A stretch of DNA of 64,000 nucleotides, from assembly GCF_916700565.1 (NCBI RefSeq), contig NZ_CAKAKO010000002.1, positions 992,001-1,056,000 of the forward strand, given 5' to 3'. The first letter of the stretch is position 1. The number at the start of each line of letters is the position of its first letter. The notes beneath the pieces are model-generated. The model ran no database searches. It was given only the letters and a program-made list of their open reading frames with translations, and was not told where the DNA came from. The stretch is from Xenophilus sp. Marseille-Q4582 (GTDB taxonomy: Bacteria > Pseudomonadota > Gammaproteobacteria > Burkholderiales > Burkholderiaceae_C). Of the stretch, positions 27,257-35,787 are shown piece by piece. The position numbers and the translations under genes are program-made.

Positions 27257-27333
27257 AGCGGTGTAGCTCAGCCTGGTAGAGCAGCGGGTTCATACCCCGC
27301 GAGTCGCGGGATTGAAGCCCGCCACCGCAACCA
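27257..27333 (+). tRNA. Prophage tRNA-Met (CAT) with initiator-like features
   Basis: 77-nt cloverleaf with CAT anticodon and encoded CCA. The acceptor stem has an A1:A72 mismatch and the anticodon stem has G29-G31 paired with C39-C41, both initiator marks. The D stem has C11:G24, as in elongators. The T loop is ATTGAAG, with A54 and T56 in place of T54 and C56. It therefore differs clearly from the host tRNA-fMet at 10628. It may be a phage initiator, an elongator, or a decaying gene. Confidence 0.85.
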
Positions 27334-27348
27334 CTTCTCTCATTTGCC

Positions 27349-27543
27349 ATGACCACAGCCACCAGCCAGCAAGCGGCCGATGCGACCGTGCGCGCGATGA
27401 ATGCCGGCCTCGCCGGAGAGCGCCTGCCGAAGTCGCCGCTGACGTTCACGCCCGCCCAGGTCGAGACGCTGAACACGGTGTACGACGCCGCGCGCAACCG
27501 GGCGGCAGGCAGTCGCTACCGCGTCGCCAAGGCGAAGCAGTGA
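27349..27543 (+). CDS. Small hypothetical protein
   Basis: 64 residues, Ala/Thr-rich N-terminus and basic C-terminus. It begins 15 bp after the tRNA, with only a weak ribosome site, and overlaps the next gene's GTG (GTGA). No family is recognised. Confidence 0.6.
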   Translation: MTTATSQQAADATVRAMNAGLAGERLPKSPLTFTPAQVETLNTVYDAARNRAAGSRYRVAKAKQ

Positions 27544-27761
27544 CGCGCATCGCTGTCCTTCCCCCTGGTGAGCGCATCGTCCGCGCGCACGGCCAAGCCC
27601 CGGACGTGGTCGTCATCCGCGTGCGTGTGGCCTGGTGGCTGCGCTGGTATCTGGCCGGCGTCTACATGATGGCGCTGACCACGGGCATGCGGCCCGATCA
27701 GCAGAAGGTGGCGGACATGGTGATGAAGGCCCTGACGTTCAAGGCTGAGCGTGCGCGCTAA
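27540..27761 (+). CDS. Small hypothetical protein with hydrophobic segment
   Basis: 73 residues from the GTG at 27540. The middle (VAWWLRWYLAGVYMMALTTG) is hydrophobic enough for one membrane span. It overlaps the HNH gene by 11 bp. The function is unknown. Confidence 0.6.
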   Translation: MTRIAVLPPGERIVRAHGQAPDVVVIRVRVAWWLRWYLAGVYMMALTTGMRPDQQKVADMVMKALTFKAERAR

Positions 27762-28149
27762 GTCTTGGCACGGCGCCACCAAGAGCAGCACGCAGCGCGG
27801 CTACGGCTACGCATGGCAGAAGGCCCGGGCCGAGTACCTGCAGGAGCATCCTTACTGCGTGTTCTGCTTGCGCGATGCCGGCATCACGGCGACGACGGTG
27901 CCCGAGATCATCCTGGCCTGCGCCCGGCGCGGCATCCCCGCACCGCTGGCCCAGGTCGTTGACCACCGCATCCCGCATCGCGGCGACCCGGTGCTGTTCT
28001 GGGATCGCAAGCTGTGGCAAGGGCTATGTGCTCCGCACCACAACGGCGAGAAGCAGCAGATTGAGAAGGGCGGAAGGGTGAGCCCGCGCATCGGGCTGGA
28101 CGGCTTCCCCATCGAGGCGGATGCACCAGAACGGGGCGACGGCGGCTGA
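27751..28149 (+). CDS. HNH endonuclease next to terminase
   Basis: 132 residues from the GTG at 27751. The HNH motif is clear: CVFC zinc knuckle, VVDHRIPHRGD, then LWQGLCAPHHNGEKQQ. HNH proteins directly upstream of terminase in HK97-like phages act with the terminase to cut at cos sites during packaging. Confidence 0.88.
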   Translation: MRAKSWHGATKSSTQRGYGYAWQKARAEYLQEHPYCVFCLRDAGITATTVPEIILACARRGIPAPLAQVVDHRIPHRGDPVLFWDRKLWQGLCAPHHNGEKQQIEKGGRVSPRIGLDGFPIEADAPERGDGG

Positions 28150-28261
28150 TCGGACGGGGAGGGGCGGGGGAAAACCCTAGAGGCCCGGCTGTCTAGACCG
28201 GCGGTCGACCATCTTTTTCACGCCGCCAGGATGGAAATCCTGATTTTCGGGGAGGCCGCCA
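28150..28261. other. Probable cos region
   Basis: The 112-bp gap between the HNH and small-terminase genes carries G-rich tracts and a GGGGGAAAACCC run, with CTAGAGG and CTAGACC around it. cos sites of HNH-terminase phages usually lie here. The exact cut cannot be placed from sequence alone. Confidence 0.4.
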
Positions 28262-28687
28262 ATGCCAGGGCCAGGTAAGAAACCGTCCACGTTGAAGATC
28301 ATAGCGGGGACGCAGCGCAAGGACCGCATGCCGGAATCAGGGATTGACCTGCCTGCGCTTGATGCAGTGCCGGAGCCGCCCGACTGGCTGCCGAATGCCC
28401 ACGCCGTGAAGGAGTGGCAGCGCCTCGCGCCGATCCTCGTGGCCAACAAGTTGCTGACCGAAGGCGGCCTGTCCGCGCTGGGCCAACTGTGCGCGCTGCA
28501 CGGCAAGGTGGTCCAGCTATACGCAGCCGGCGAAGCGCCCGTGGCGTCCATGGTCGGCCAGCTACGTAACCTCATCAATGACTTTGGCCTGACGCCCGTG
28601 GCGCAAGGCAAGGTCAAGCCCGTTGGGGAAGGGCCTGCGAAGAATGCCTTCTCGAAAAACGGACAGCGTCCAACCGGAACCGCGTAA
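28262..28687 (+). CDS. Terminase small subunit (P27 family)
   Basis: 141 residues. The start PGPGKKPSTLKIIAGTQRKD and the helical DNA-binding middle are typical of the P27 family, which recognises the packaging site and recruits the large subunit. It overlaps the large-subunit gene by 44 bp. Confidence 0.88.
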   Translation: MPGPGKKPSTLKIIAGTQRKDRMPESGIDLPALDAVPEPPDWLPNAHAVKEWQRLAPILVANKLLTEGGLSALGQLCALHGKVVQLYAAGEAPVASMVGQLRNLINDFGLTPVAQGKVKPVGEGPAKNAFSKNGQRPTGTA

Positions 28688-30395
28688 CTTCGTCGAGATC
28701 GCCAAGGCCTACGCCCGCAAGGCGCTGGACCCGAAGAATCGCAACCGTTTCGGCATCTGGATCAGGTTCGCCGCGCAGCGGTTCCTGAACGACTTGGAGC
28801 GCGCCAAGAAGAAGGACGCGCCCTTCCGCTTCGACGAGTGGCACGCCAACGACGTGTGCGACTTCGCCGAGAAGCTGCCGCACGTCGAGGGCGTGTGGGA
28901 GACGCCGACCATCGTTCTGCACGAGTCGCATGTCTTCTTCCTCGTGCAGCTCTTCGGCTTCCGCAAGCTGGACGGAACGCGCCGGTTCACCACGGCGCTG
29001 TTCGCCATCGCGCGCAAGAACGCCAAGAGCACGCTGGCGGCGGTGGTGTCGCTGTACTGCCAGGTGTGCGAGGGTGAGGTCGGGCCGCAGGTCATCACGG
29101 CGGCCACCACCTACGACCAGGCAAGCATCGTCTTCAAGGTCGCCAAGCGGATGGTCGAGAAGACCCCGGACCTGCGCGAAGCCTTCAGCATGGAGGTGTT
29201 CGCAAAGGCCATTGCGAGCTACGAGAACGGGGGCACCTACAAGGCGGTGCACGCCAAGGCCAGCACGCAGGACGGGCTGAACCCCTCGTGCACGGTGCTG
29301 GACGAGCTGCACGCGCACAAGAATCACGACCTGCTGAACGTGTTGAAGTCGGCGGCCGGGGCGCGTGGGAACCCTCTGTGGCTGTACCTGACCACTGAGG
29401 GCTATGCGAACCCGGGTCCGTGGCAGGAAGAGCGTGAGTTCGCCAAGAAGGTGCTGCGCGGCATCGTCGAGGCCGACCACTACCTGGCCATCTACTACGC
29501 AGTCGATGAGAAGGACGAGGAACTCGGGACAACGGCGGACGATGACTTCGACGAGGAAGCATGGCACAAGGCCAATCCTCTGATGGAGGTGAATCCGAAG
29601 CTGTTGGTGGAGATCCGCAAGGCGGCCATCGAGGCGAAGGAAAAGCCCGGCACGCATGCCGAGTTCAAGATCAAGCGCCTGAACCGTCCGGCATCCGTGG
29701 CCGGGGGCTGGGTGAACTTGACGAAGTGGCGCGAGTGCAAGGGCTCCGTGGACATGGACGCGCTCAAGGGCGTGCCGTGCTGGGGCGGGCTGGACCTGTC
29801 CAGCACCACCGACATGACCGCCTTCCGGCTGGTGTGGCGCCTGGGCCGCAAGATCATCACGCGCGGCTGGCGCTGGGTGCCGGCGGCGGCCGTGCGACAG
29901 CGCACGCTGCGTGGGCTGGTGCCCTATGCAGCGTGGGTGCAGGGCGGCTTCCTGATCGAGTCCGGCGACGAGGCCATCGACTACGCGCCCATCGAGGAAA
30001 AGATCATCTGGGCGCATGAGAACCTGAATCTGCAGGGCGTGAGCTATGACGGGTGGAACGCCACGCAGACGGTGCAGCGGCTGAAGAAGGCCAACGTGCC
30101 GATGGTGCAGTTCATCCAGGGGCCAAAGAGCTACCACCCTGCCATGCAGGAGCTGGAGATTGCGTACCTGAATGGCGACCTCGTACACGGCAGTGACCCG
30201 GTGCTGAACTGGAATGCGTCGAACCTCGTCGCCCGAACGGACGAAAACCTGAACAACGCACCGGACAAGCGCAAGTCCACCGAGAAGATCGACGACATGT
30301 GCGCGCTGCTCATGGCTACGGGCATGAGCCTGAACGGCACGGAGCACGGAACCCTGGACGGATTCCTGGGCAACATCATCAGAACAGGCCGATGA
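28644..30395 (+). CDS. Terminase large subunit
   Basis: 583 residues from the ATG at 28644. The ATPase has Walker A ARKNAKST (123-130) and Walker B CTVLDELHAH (216-225, D220-E221). The C-terminal nuclease shows the metal-binding Asp in GGLDLSSTTDMTA. This motor cuts and pumps DNA through the portal. The stop overlaps the portal start (ATGA). Confidence 0.95.
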   Translation: MPSRKTDSVQPEPRNFVEIAKAYARKALDPKNRNRFGIWIRFAAQRFLNDLERAKKKDAPFRFDEWHANDVCDFAEKLPHVEGVWETPTIVLHESHVFFLVQLFGFRKLDGTRRFTTALFAIARKNAKSTLAAVVSLYCQVCEGEVGPQVITAATTYDQASIVFKVAKRMVEKTPDLREAFSMEVFAKAIASYENGGTYKAVHAKASTQDGLNPSCTVLDELHAHKNHDLLNVLKSAAGARGNPLWLYLTTEGYANPGPWQEEREFAKKVLRGIVEADHYLAIYYAVDEKDEELGTTADDDFDEEAWHKANPLMEVNPKLLVEIRKAAIEAKEKPGTHAEFKIKRLNRPASVAGGWVNLTKWRECKGSVDMDALKGVPCWGGLDLSSTTDMTAFRLVWRLGRKIITRGWRWVPAAAVRQRTLRGLVPYAAWVQGGFLIESGDEAIDYAPIEEKIIWAHENLNLQGVSYDGWNATQTVQRLKKANVPMVQFIQGPKSYHPAMQELEIAYLNGDLVHGSDPVLNWNASNLVARTDENLNNAPDKRKSTEKIDDMCALLMATGMSLNGTEHGTLDGFLGNIIRTGR

Positions 30396-31684
30396 AAGCA
30401 GTACCTAAGCAACATCGCGTCGGCCGGATAAAAGCAGCAGTGCAGAGCTGGCTGGGCGTCCCGGTCAGCGCCAGTAGCGCAGACCTCGTGCACATCCTGG
30501 GGGCTGGCAGCAACAGCAGCGGGGCGAGCGTCAACCACTTCAGCGTGCTGCAGCTGTCGGCTGTGTGGGCGTGCACGCGGTTGATCTCCGAGACCATCGC
30601 CACCTTGCCGCTGGGCATGAACGAGCGCACGCCGCAGGGCAAGCGTGGCGCGCCGCAGCATTGGCTGCACGAGATCCTGCACGACCAGCCCAATGCGGAC
30701 AGCACCGCGTCGGTGTTCTGGGAGGCGGTGGTGTCGGCGATGCTGCTGCGCGACGGCGCGCGGTGTGAAAAGCTGATGATCGGCGAACGCATCGTGGGCC
30801 TGGAATTCCTGGCGCCTGACCGCCTCGCGCCCATCCGCAAGGCGGACGGCACGAAGGACTGGCGCTACACGATGCGCAATGGCCGCCAGCGGGTGATCCC
30901 GGGCAGCCGCATCTGGTACATCCCCGGCTTTTCGCTGGACGGCCAGGAGGGCGTCTCGGTCATCCGCTACGGGGCCGAGGTGTTCGGCGCAGCGCGCGCT
31001 GCCAGCGACGCGGCCGGCGGCACGTTCAAGGGCGGGCTGCTGCAGACCCTGTACTACAAGTTCAAGGACTGGCTCACCCCCGAGCAGCGCAAGATCTTCA
31101 AGAAAGAGGTCGTGGAGACCATCGAGCGCGGCGAGAAGCCTGTGCTCGAGGGCGGCATCGATGTGTCGGCCATTGGCATCAAGCCGTCCGATGCGCAACT
31201 GCTGGAGTCGCGCGGGTTCAGCGTCGAGGAAATCTGCCGCTGGTTCCGCGTGCCGCCCTGGATGGTGGGCCACACCGACAAGGGCTCGAACTGGGGTACG
31301 GGCCTGGAACAGCAGATGGTGGGCTTCCTCACCTTCACGCTGTCGCCCTGGCTCAAGCGCATCGAGCAGTCCATCGTGAAGGACCTGCTGACGCCGGCCG
31401 AGCGCGCGCGCTTCTATCCGAAGTTCGCCGTGGAGGGCCTGCTGCGCGCGGACAGCGCCGGCCGCGCCGCCTTCTACGCCGCGATGGTCAACAACGGCAT
31501 CCTGACCCGCGACGAGGTGCGCGAACTGGAAGACCGCGAGCCGCTGGGCGGAAACGCTGCGGTGCTCACCGTGCAGTCGGCAATGACCACGCTGGACAGC
31601 GTGGGCCAGGTCACGGAATCGAATCAGGCCCGCGCCGCACTGCGGGCCTTCCTGGGCTTCGACGAGAAGCCGCTGACGGAGTAA
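30392..31684 (+). CDS. Portal protein (HK97 family)
   Basis: 430 residues. The conserved HK97-portal blocks are present: VWACTRLISETIATLPLG, GFSVEEICRWFRVPPWMVG and FLTFTLSPWLKRIEQ. Twelve copies form the DNA entry vertex. ATGA overlap with terminase; 3 bp before the protease gene. Confidence 0.95.
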   Translation: MKAVPKQHRVGRIKAAVQSWLGVPVSASSADLVHILGAGSNSSGASVNHFSVLQLSAVWACTRLISETIATLPLGMNERTPQGKRGAPQHWLHEILHDQPNADSTASVFWEAVVSAMLLRDGARCEKLMIGERIVGLEFLAPDRLAPIRKADGTKDWRYTMRNGRQRVIPGSRIWYIPGFSLDGQEGVSVIRYGAEVFGAARAASDAAGGTFKGGLLQTLYYKFKDWLTPEQRKIFKKEVVETIERGEKPVLEGGIDVSAIGIKPSDAQLLESRGFSVEEICRWFRVPPWMVGHTDKGSNWGTGLEQQMVGFLTFTLSPWLKRIEQSIVKDLLTPAERARFYPKFAVEGLLRADSAGRAAFYAAMVNNGILTRDEVRELEDREPLGGNAAVLTVQSAMTTLDSVGQVTESNQARAALRAFLGFDEKPLTE

Positions 31685-31687
31685 TCC

Positions 31688-32554
31688 ATGAGCTTGAAAG
31701 ACCTGCCGGGCGCCCCGCAAGGCCGCCCGAGCGCCAGCGTGCGCAGCGAGATCCTGCCGCGTGCGCTGGACCGATGGAACCGCGAGCTTCGCGCCGCGGC
31801 GGGCGAGGACGAGGACGAGCGGAGCATCAGCGTCTACGACGTGATCGGCTACGACTACTGGTCGGGCGAGGGCGTCACGGCCAAGCGCGTGGCCGGCGCG
31901 CTGCGCCACCTCGGCGCCGGCCCGGTGACCGTGAACATCAACAGCCCGGGCGGCGACATGTTCGAGGGCCTGGCCATCTACAACCTGCTGCGCGAGCACA
32001 AGGGCGAGGTGACGGTGAAGGTCCTCGGCCTGGCCGCCTCTGCTGCGTCCGTCATCGCAATGGCCGGCGACACCGTGCAGATCGCGCGCGCGGGCTTCTT
32101 CATGGTCCATAACGGCTGGGTGATCGCCGCCGGCAACCGCAACGACTTCCGCGAGATCGCCGACTGGCTTGAGCCCTTTGACGCCGCGATGGCCGACATC
32201 TACGTGGCGCGCACGGGGCTCGAAACAAAGGCCGTGGCGAAGCTGATGGACGCGGAGTCCTGGATCGGTGGCTCGGCTGCCATCGACCAGGGCTTCGCGG
32301 ATGAGCTGCTGGCCGCCGACCAGGTGGGCCGCGGCGAAGCCAAGGCGAGCGCTGCGGTTGCCCGCCGGCTCGAAGCTGCCCTGCGGCAAAGCGGGCTGCC
32401 CAAGAGCGAGGCCATGCGCCTGCTCAGCGAATTCAAGTCCAGCGCGGGCGATCCCGCTGGCAGCGGTGAGGGCGATCCCACCGAGCGCGGCCAGTCGGCC
32501 GACCTTCGTGCATCCGTGGCGCAAGCCAACTCCCTCACCTCCATCCTCGTTTAA
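31688..32554 (+). CDS. ClpP-like prohead protease
   Basis: 288 residues. The ClpP/S14 fold is seen in VNINSPGGDMFEGLAIYN, the nucleophile S118 in GLAASAASVIAMAG, and H141 in FFMVHNGW. It should cleave the scaffold part of the capsid protein during head maturation. The C-terminal 80 residues are helical and may serve as scaffold. Confidence 0.93.
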   Translation: MSLKDLPGAPQGRPSASVRSEILPRALDRWNRELRAAAGEDEDERSISVYDVIGYDYWSGEGVTAKRVAGALRHLGAGPVTVNINSPGGDMFEGLAIYNLLREHKGEVTVKVLGLAASAASVIAMAGDTVQIARAGFFMVHNGWVIAAGNRNDFREIADWLEPFDAAMADIYVARTGLETKAVAKLMDAESWIGGSAAIDQGFADELLAADQVGRGEAKASAAVARRLEAALRQSGLPKSEAMRLLSEFKSSAGDPAGSGEGDPTERGQSADLRASVAQANSLTSILV

Positions 32555-32563
32555 GGAAACACC

Positions 32564-33805
32564 ATGTCGCAAGTCGAGAAGGACATCGAGAGCATCAACG
32601 CCAGCCTGAAGCAGGTGGGCGACCAGCTGAAGGCCCATGCCGAGCAGGCGCAGAAGGACATCAAGGCACACGCCCAGCTCTCCCAGGAGACCAAGGCCAA
32701 AGTGGACGAACTGCTGACCAAGCAGGGCGAGCTGCAGGCCAACCTGCGTGCAGCCGAACAGGTCATCGCGAAGCTGCAAAATGGCGGCGATGGCCCTGCG
32801 GCGTCCGAGACACTGGGCGAGCGCGTCATCAAGGCAGAAGCCATCACGGGCTTCAACCCCGAGATCCAGGGCAGCGTGTCGGTCAAGGTGGGCAGCATCC
32901 ATGCCGCAGTGACCAGCACTGCCGGTTCGGCGGGCACGCTGATCCAGCCCGAGCGCGTGGGCCTGATCGCCACGCCCACGCAACGCCTGTTTCTGCGAGA
33001 CCTGCTGAACTGGGGCCGCACGACCTCGAACAGCATCGAGTACGTGCGCGAGGCCGGCTTCACCAACAACGCCGCGCCCGTCGCCGAGAACCCCAGCGCC
33101 GTGAAGCCCGAGTCGGACATCACGTTCGAGATGGACTCGGCCAAGGTGGCAACCATCGCCCACTGGATTCGCGCGTCCAAGCAGGTGCTGCAGGACGTGT
33201 CCATGCTGGAGGCCTACATCGACGGCCGCCTGACCTATGGTCTCAAGCTGAAGGAAGAAGCGCAGCTGCTCAAGGGCTCCGGCGTCGGCCTGAACCTCAA
33301 CGGCATCTGGACGCAGGCATCCGCCTACGCCAATCCCGGCGTGGCGGTGCAAGCTGAAACGATGCTGGACCGCCTGCGCATCGCCATGCTGCAGGTCGAG
33401 CTGGCCGAGTACGCTGCCGACGGCATCGTACTGAACCCCATCGACTGGACGCAGATCGAGCTGACCAAGACCACGGACAACGCCTACCTGTTCGCCACTC
33501 CGCGCGGGCTGGCGGCGCCGGGCCTGTGGGGCCGCCCCATCGTGTCCACCAAGGCGATGGACGCGGGCGACTTCCTGACCGGTGCCTTCTCCCTGGGCGC
33601 CCAGGGCTGGGACCGCGAGGACGCCAACATCACGGTGAGCAACCAGGACCGCGACAACTTCGTGAAGAACATGGTCACGATCCTGTGCGAGGAGCGCGTG
33701 GGCCTGACGGTCTACCGCCCCGAGGCCTTCGTGAAGGGCGACTTCGACGGCGTGGGCCCGGTTGCGCCGGCTCCGTCGGCCCCGTCGGCACCCTCTGGCA
33801 CCTGA
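32564..33805 (+). CDS. Major capsid protein (HK97 gp5 family)
   Basis: 413 residues. A coiled-coil N-terminal delta domain (about 1-100) that the protease removes comes before the HK97 fold (WGRTTSNSIEYVREAGFTNN, AHWIRASKQVLQDVSMLEAY). A short Pro/Ser/Ala-rich tail ends the protein. Good ribosome site (AAGGAAA). Confidence 0.95.
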   Translation: MSQVEKDIESINASLKQVGDQLKAHAEQAQKDIKAHAQLSQETKAKVDELLTKQGELQANLRAAEQVIAKLQNGGDGPAASETLGERVIKAEAITGFNPEIQGSVSVKVGSIHAAVTSTAGSAGTLIQPERVGLIATPTQRLFLRDLLNWGRTTSNSIEYVREAGFTNNAAPVAENPSAVKPESDITFEMDSAKVATIAHWIRASKQVLQDVSMLEAYIDGRLTYGLKLKEEAQLLKGSGVGLNLNGIWTQASAYANPGVAVQAETMLDRLRIAMLQVELAEYAADGIVLNPIDWTQIELTKTTDNAYLFATPRGLAAPGLWGRPIVSTKAMDAGDFLTGAFSLGAQGWDREDANITVSNQDRDNFVKNMVTILCEERVGLTVYRPEAFVKGDFDGVGPVAPAPSAPSAPSGT

Positions 33806-33847
33806 TCGGCTGGGGCGGCTTCGGCCGCCCCGCTGTAGGAGCAACAG

Positions 33848-34108
33848 ATGAAGCAAGTCGAAGCCATTCAGAACTTCGAGCACGGATCGCGGCGCCGGCG
33901 CGGCGAGCAGTTCGGTGTGACCGAGCAGCACGCCGAGCAGCTGGAGCGCGCGGGACTCGTGCGTATCGTGGGCGCGGCGCCAGCCGACCCTTCCGAGGCT
34001 GCTGGCGCGAAGCCGTCTGCATCGCCAGCGGCCCCAGCCTCACCCGAGCAGACTGTGAAGCCGCGCGGGCGTGGCGCGAAGCAGGCCCAGGGCGCGGCGT
34101 CTTCGTAA
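33848..34108 (+). CDS. Hypothetical protein after capsid
   Basis: 86 residues (TAGGAGCA upstream). The N-terminal half (FEHGSRRRRGEQFGVTEQHA) is a small domain like those in head-completion loci; the C-terminal half is Ala/Pro/Lys-rich. Its last 100 bases overlap, in another frame, sequence that codes for the conserved-looking start of the next gene. Confidence 0.7.
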   Translation: MKQVEAIQNFEHGSRRRRGEQFGVTEQHAEQLERAGLVRIVGAAPADPSEAAGAKPSASPAAPASPEQTVKPRGRGAKQAQGAASS

Positions 34109-34551
34109 CCAACACGACCTTCCGCGCCGCGCCGTGGGCGGACGTTCTCTACGCCGTGGATCTCGCCTGGTGGCGAGTGCATGGCGATGAGGCGCGCAGC
34201 ACCTTCGGCGGCCTGCTGGTGTCGCCCCAGAAGGTGGCCGGCGTCCAGCGCGACTACGGCTGGCTCCCGGCCGAGAAGACCAACAGCGGCGCGATGGCGC
34301 TGGTGGTGGCGGCCCGGATGGGCGCGCGGCGCATCGTGATGCTTGGCTACGACTGCCAGCACACGGGCGGGCGCACGCACTGGCACGGCAGCCACCCGGC
34401 GGGCCTGCTGGATGCAGCCAGCGTCAACGAGTGGCCGGCGCAGTTCCGCGCCGTGCTGCCCCGCCTGGCGGGCGTGGAGGTGGTCAACGCCTCCCGAGAA
34501 ACCGCGCTGCGGGTGTTCCCGCAGCAAACCCTTGAGGAAGCCCTGTCATGA
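34009..34551 (+). CDS. DUF115-like phage protein without a normal start
   Basis: About 180 residues. The protein-like sequence begins near 34009 with EAVCIASGPSLTRADCEAAR and continues APWADVLYAVDLAWWRVHGD, similar to DUF115-type motifs of phage head-gene neighbours. No ATG, GTG or TTG lies in this frame between the end of the capsid gene and the GTG at 34156, which would cut off the best motif. Possible explanations are a -1 frameshift from the preceding gene, a rare start codon, or loss of the true start. The stop overlaps the next start (ATGA). Confidence 0.6.
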   Translation, partial: EAVCIASGPSLTRADCEAARAWREAGPGRGVFVTNTTFRAAPWADVLYAVDLAWWRVHGDEARSTFGGLLVSPQKVAGVQRDYGWLPAEKTNSGAMALVVAARMGARRIVMLGYDCQHTGGRTHWHGSHPAGLLDAASVNEWPAQFRAVLPRLAGVEVVNASRETALRVFPQQTLEEALS

Positions 34552-34862
34552 GCCTCGTCGATCCTGCCCTGGCCGCCGGCTACGTCCGCGCGAGCCCGGC
34601 AGACCCGAAGCTGCCCGTGCAGCTGGGCGCGGCCGAGCGCTTCGTGGTGGACTTCCTGAACCGGCAGGTATTCGCCGACCAGACCGCGCTCGATGCCGCT
34701 GTGACGGCAGGCACGGCCGGCGACCTGCCGATGGTGGTCAACGACGCCATCCGCGCCGGCATCCTGGAATACCTGGCGGCGCTCTACGACAACCGGGGCG
34801 ACGAGGCCGAAGAGCGGGTGCGTCGGCTGGTCTGGCCCTACCGCGTCGGCCTGGGGGTGTGA
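34548..34862 (+). CDS. Head-tail connector (HK97 gp6 family)
   Basis: 104 residues. The helical pattern (ERFVVDFLNRQVFADQ, AIRAGILEYLAALYDNRGDE) is that of gp6-like connectors, which form the ring below the portal. TGATG overlap with the next gene. Confidence 0.85.
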   Translation: MSLVDPALAAGYVRASPADPKLPVQLGAAERFVVDFLNRQVFADQTALDAAVTAGTAGDLPMVVNDAIRAGILEYLAALYDNRGDEAEERVRRLVWPYRVGLGV

Positions 34863-35221
34863 TGCTCATCAAAGCCGAACAGCTGGACAAGCAGATCCGC
34901 ATCGAGCGCTTCACCGAGACGCGAGACCCCGACTACAACACACCGATCAAGACCTGGGAGACGTTCGCCGAGGTGTGGGCCCAGGTGCAGGACGTGCTGC
35001 CGAGCAAGGCAGAAACGCTGCAGGAGGGCGTCGAGGTCACCGAGCGGCCCAGCCGGGTGCGCATGCGCTGGCTGCCGGGCATCGCGCCCGACATGCGCGT
35101 GGTCATCGTCGGCGTGGGCGAGCCCGACCGCATCACGGAGATCGTCGCCGGCCCCGCCGAGCTGGGGCGCCGCGAGGGCATCGAGTTGCAGGTCAAGGCG
35201 TTCAACCGACAGGGGGCGTGA
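34862..35221 (+). CDS. Head-tail joining protein (head closure)
   Basis: 119 residues from the ATG at 34862. The pattern (LDKQIRIERFTETRDPDYNT, WETFAEVWAQVQDV, ITEIVAGPAELGRREGIELQ) matches the SPP1 gp16-type closure family. It overlaps both neighbours by one base. Confidence 0.85.
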   Translation: MLIKAEQLDKQIRIERFTETRDPDYNTPIKTWETFAEVWAQVQDVLPSKAETLQEGVEVTERPSRVRMRWLPGIAPDMRVVIVGVGEPDRITEIVAGPAELGRREGIELQVKAFNRQGA

Positions 35222-35787
35222 TGGCTACCGAAGTCAAGGTCAACGGCCTGAAAGAGCTGGGCAAGCTGCTGGGCGACTTGCCCGAGAAGCTGCAGCGCAA
35301 CGTGATGCGTGGCGCGCTGCGGGCCGGCGCCGCGCCCATCTTGCGCGAGGCCCAGGCGCTGGTGCCCGTCGACCAGGGCGAGCTGAAGAAGAGCCTCCGT
35401 GTGTCCGCTCGAGTGAAGCAGGGCGTGCCTACCGCCAGCGTCAAGACGGACGAGTTCTATGCCAAGTTCGTCGAGTACGGCACTGCGCCTCACATCGTCA
35501 CGGTCGATCCGGAGAAGGCTCCGAAGCGCAGCACGCGACGGGGTCTTCAGCAGGTCAGCGTTCGCACGCTCAACCGCATGGTGAAGCGCGGCTCGCTGAA
35601 GATCGGCGATGCGCTTGTGGGCGCAACGGTCGAGCACCCGGGCGCCAAGGCCAAGCCCTTCATGCGGCCGGCGCTGGACACCCAGGCGTCTGCGGCGCTG
35701 GTTGCCACCGGCGAGTACATCAAGAAGCGGCTGGCCACCAAGCACGGCATCGACACGAGCGACATCGACGTGGAGGCGCAGGAATGA
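35221..35787 (+). CDS. HK97 gp10-like tail completion protein
   Basis: 188 residues from the ATG at 35221. The start EVKVNGLKELGKLLGDLPEK and the block YAKFVEYGTAPHIV with FMRPAL are diagnostic of the gp10 family that completes the tail. Order and size fit HK97-like phages. Confidence 0.9.
   Translation: MATEVKVNGLKELGKLLGDLPEKLQRNVMRGALRAGAAPILREAQALVPVDQGELKKSLRVSARVKQGVPTASVKTDEFYAKFVEYGTAPHIVTVDPEKAPKRSTRRGLQQVSVRTLNRMVKRGSLKIGDALVGATVEHPGAKAKPFMRPALDTQASAALVATGEYIKKRLATKHGIDTSDIDVEAQE

Noticed and set aside
27326-27333. CGCAACCA of the phage tRNA as an extra attachment site
   Set aside because: Only the last 8 bases are shared, as expected of tRNA 3' ends; the 13-bp match is unique to the two prophage ends.
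30131-33931. Long antisense open frame of over 1200 codons opposite the portal-protease-capsid genes
   Set aside because: High-GC shadow of well-supported genes; composition is Arg/His/Gln/Val-rich and without domains. The same holds for long antisense frames at 23757-26057, 40324-42762 and 5307-7439.
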